Assembly (NCBI RefSeq): GCF_918797505.1
Contig: NC_092793.1
Coordinates: 79,233,912 to 79,297,911, forward strand
Direction of reading: 5' to 3'
Source: Bemisia tabaci
Lineage: Eukaryota; Arthropoda; Insecta; Hemiptera; Aleyrodidae
Length of the DNA stretch: 64,000 nucleotides
Positions within the stretch are counted from its first letter, which is position 1. Every line of letters begins with the position of its first letter. The notes below the pieces were generated by a model. That model was given only the letters and a program-made list of their open reading frames with translations. It was not told the origin of the DNA and did no database searches. A program made the translations under genes and the position numbers. This document shows, piece after piece, positions 63,325 through 64,000 of the stretch.

Positions 63325-64000
63325 AGCACTGAAGTCACAAATCCCCTACGAATAGTCTCACCGCACCGATTTCGCACTGCTCTTGTAGCTTGGACGTCAA
63401 CCCATTGGTGCTCAAAAAGTCATTGGAAGCAGATTGGAGTTCTTTTTTTTTTTTAAAAAAAAAAAAAGATGTGACATTCAAAGGCGTGTCGCGATACTGA
63501 CGAGAAAAGGCACTGCGTGCGCAAAAAGAAGAGTCCACGTTATTCACAGCTGAGTTATAAATGCGCGTACCTGCGTAGGTAAAATTCAACGGATCACTTG
63601 AAGTTCAACTCATTTTCGAAGAAGACAGACATGCGACACGATGAATAAAAACTGAATGAGAATTAGTGGAAGCCGCACGCGGTTTATCACGTAGGTATTT
63701 TGCTTTTCATTAAATTGAGAGAATCAATGGAATTGGTAAAAACGTGACTACAAGTAAAATCAGAGCCGGTGCACCGAAAAATAAAAAGTTGTTACTCGAG
63801 TAGAAATTAAATCTATCCTCAGAATTACTTTTCTCCGCACAAAATAAAAGCTTAGGGCACGCTTTATTAATGTGAAATCGCTTTTTTAATACAATTTGAA
63901 GGGGAAAAAAATCTGTTCCATACCTCCCTTCTATATTCAGATGAAATACGAAGAAAAAGGGAAAACTAGAAAATGGGCGAAAGCACTCTACCGAAGCGTT
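63325..64000. other. Upstream flank of gene 3
   Basis: T/A run at 63443-63467; nothing else recognised to the window end. Confidence 0.4.

Overview
The window is eukaryotic, animal and very probably insect: AT-rich DNA with short coding exons, GT-AG introns and dense non-autonomous transposons. Several repeat ends resemble repeats I associate with whiteflies (Hemiptera, Bemisia tabaci). That host assignment is a tentative recollection and was not tested by any search.

The genes are a cluster of three UNC93-like membrane protein genes (major facilitator superfamily, UNC-93 family). Gene 1 lies on the + strand (exons between 1717 and 12823; its first coding exon was not found and is probably left of the window). 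Gene 2 lies on the - strand (8 exons, 28250 to 16543, 472 aa). Gene 3 lies on the - strand (8 exons, 63240 to 32121, 466 aa). Genes 1 and 2 converge tail to tail, and genes 2 and 3 are in tandem. All intron positions and phases that can be compared are the same (0,2,2,1,1,2,0), so the three arose by duplication of one 8-exon ancestor. Genes 2 and 3 are closer to each other; gene 1 is more divergent and has a different C-terminal tail.

The 17.8-kb first intron of gene 3 (45317-63135) holds a complete BEL/Pao LTR retrotransposon (52923-61348, antisense to the gene) with a 5-bp target duplication, PBS, PPT, near-identical LTRs and one 1505-aa Gag-Pol frame. The reverse transcriptase core is missing from that frame without breaking it. 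A 1271-bp hAT-like element with an 8-bp target duplication later inserted into its 3' LTR. The same intron also carries a deleted mariner, LINE remnants, a possible tRNA-derived SINE and several MITEs.

The other introns and intergenic spaces are mostly MITEs and foldback elements. They include 250-bp CTGCCGTG elements, GGAC...GTCC elements with 4-bp A/T target duplications, 600-bp foldbacks, piggyBac-type MITEs, and two pairs of larger TIR elements. Those larger elements share a GC-rich 75-bp palindrome although their termini differ. Two 360-bp palindromes sit side by side in gene 2 intron 1. I saw no rRNA gene, CRISPR array or other cellular protein gene. All repeat boundaries were read by eye.
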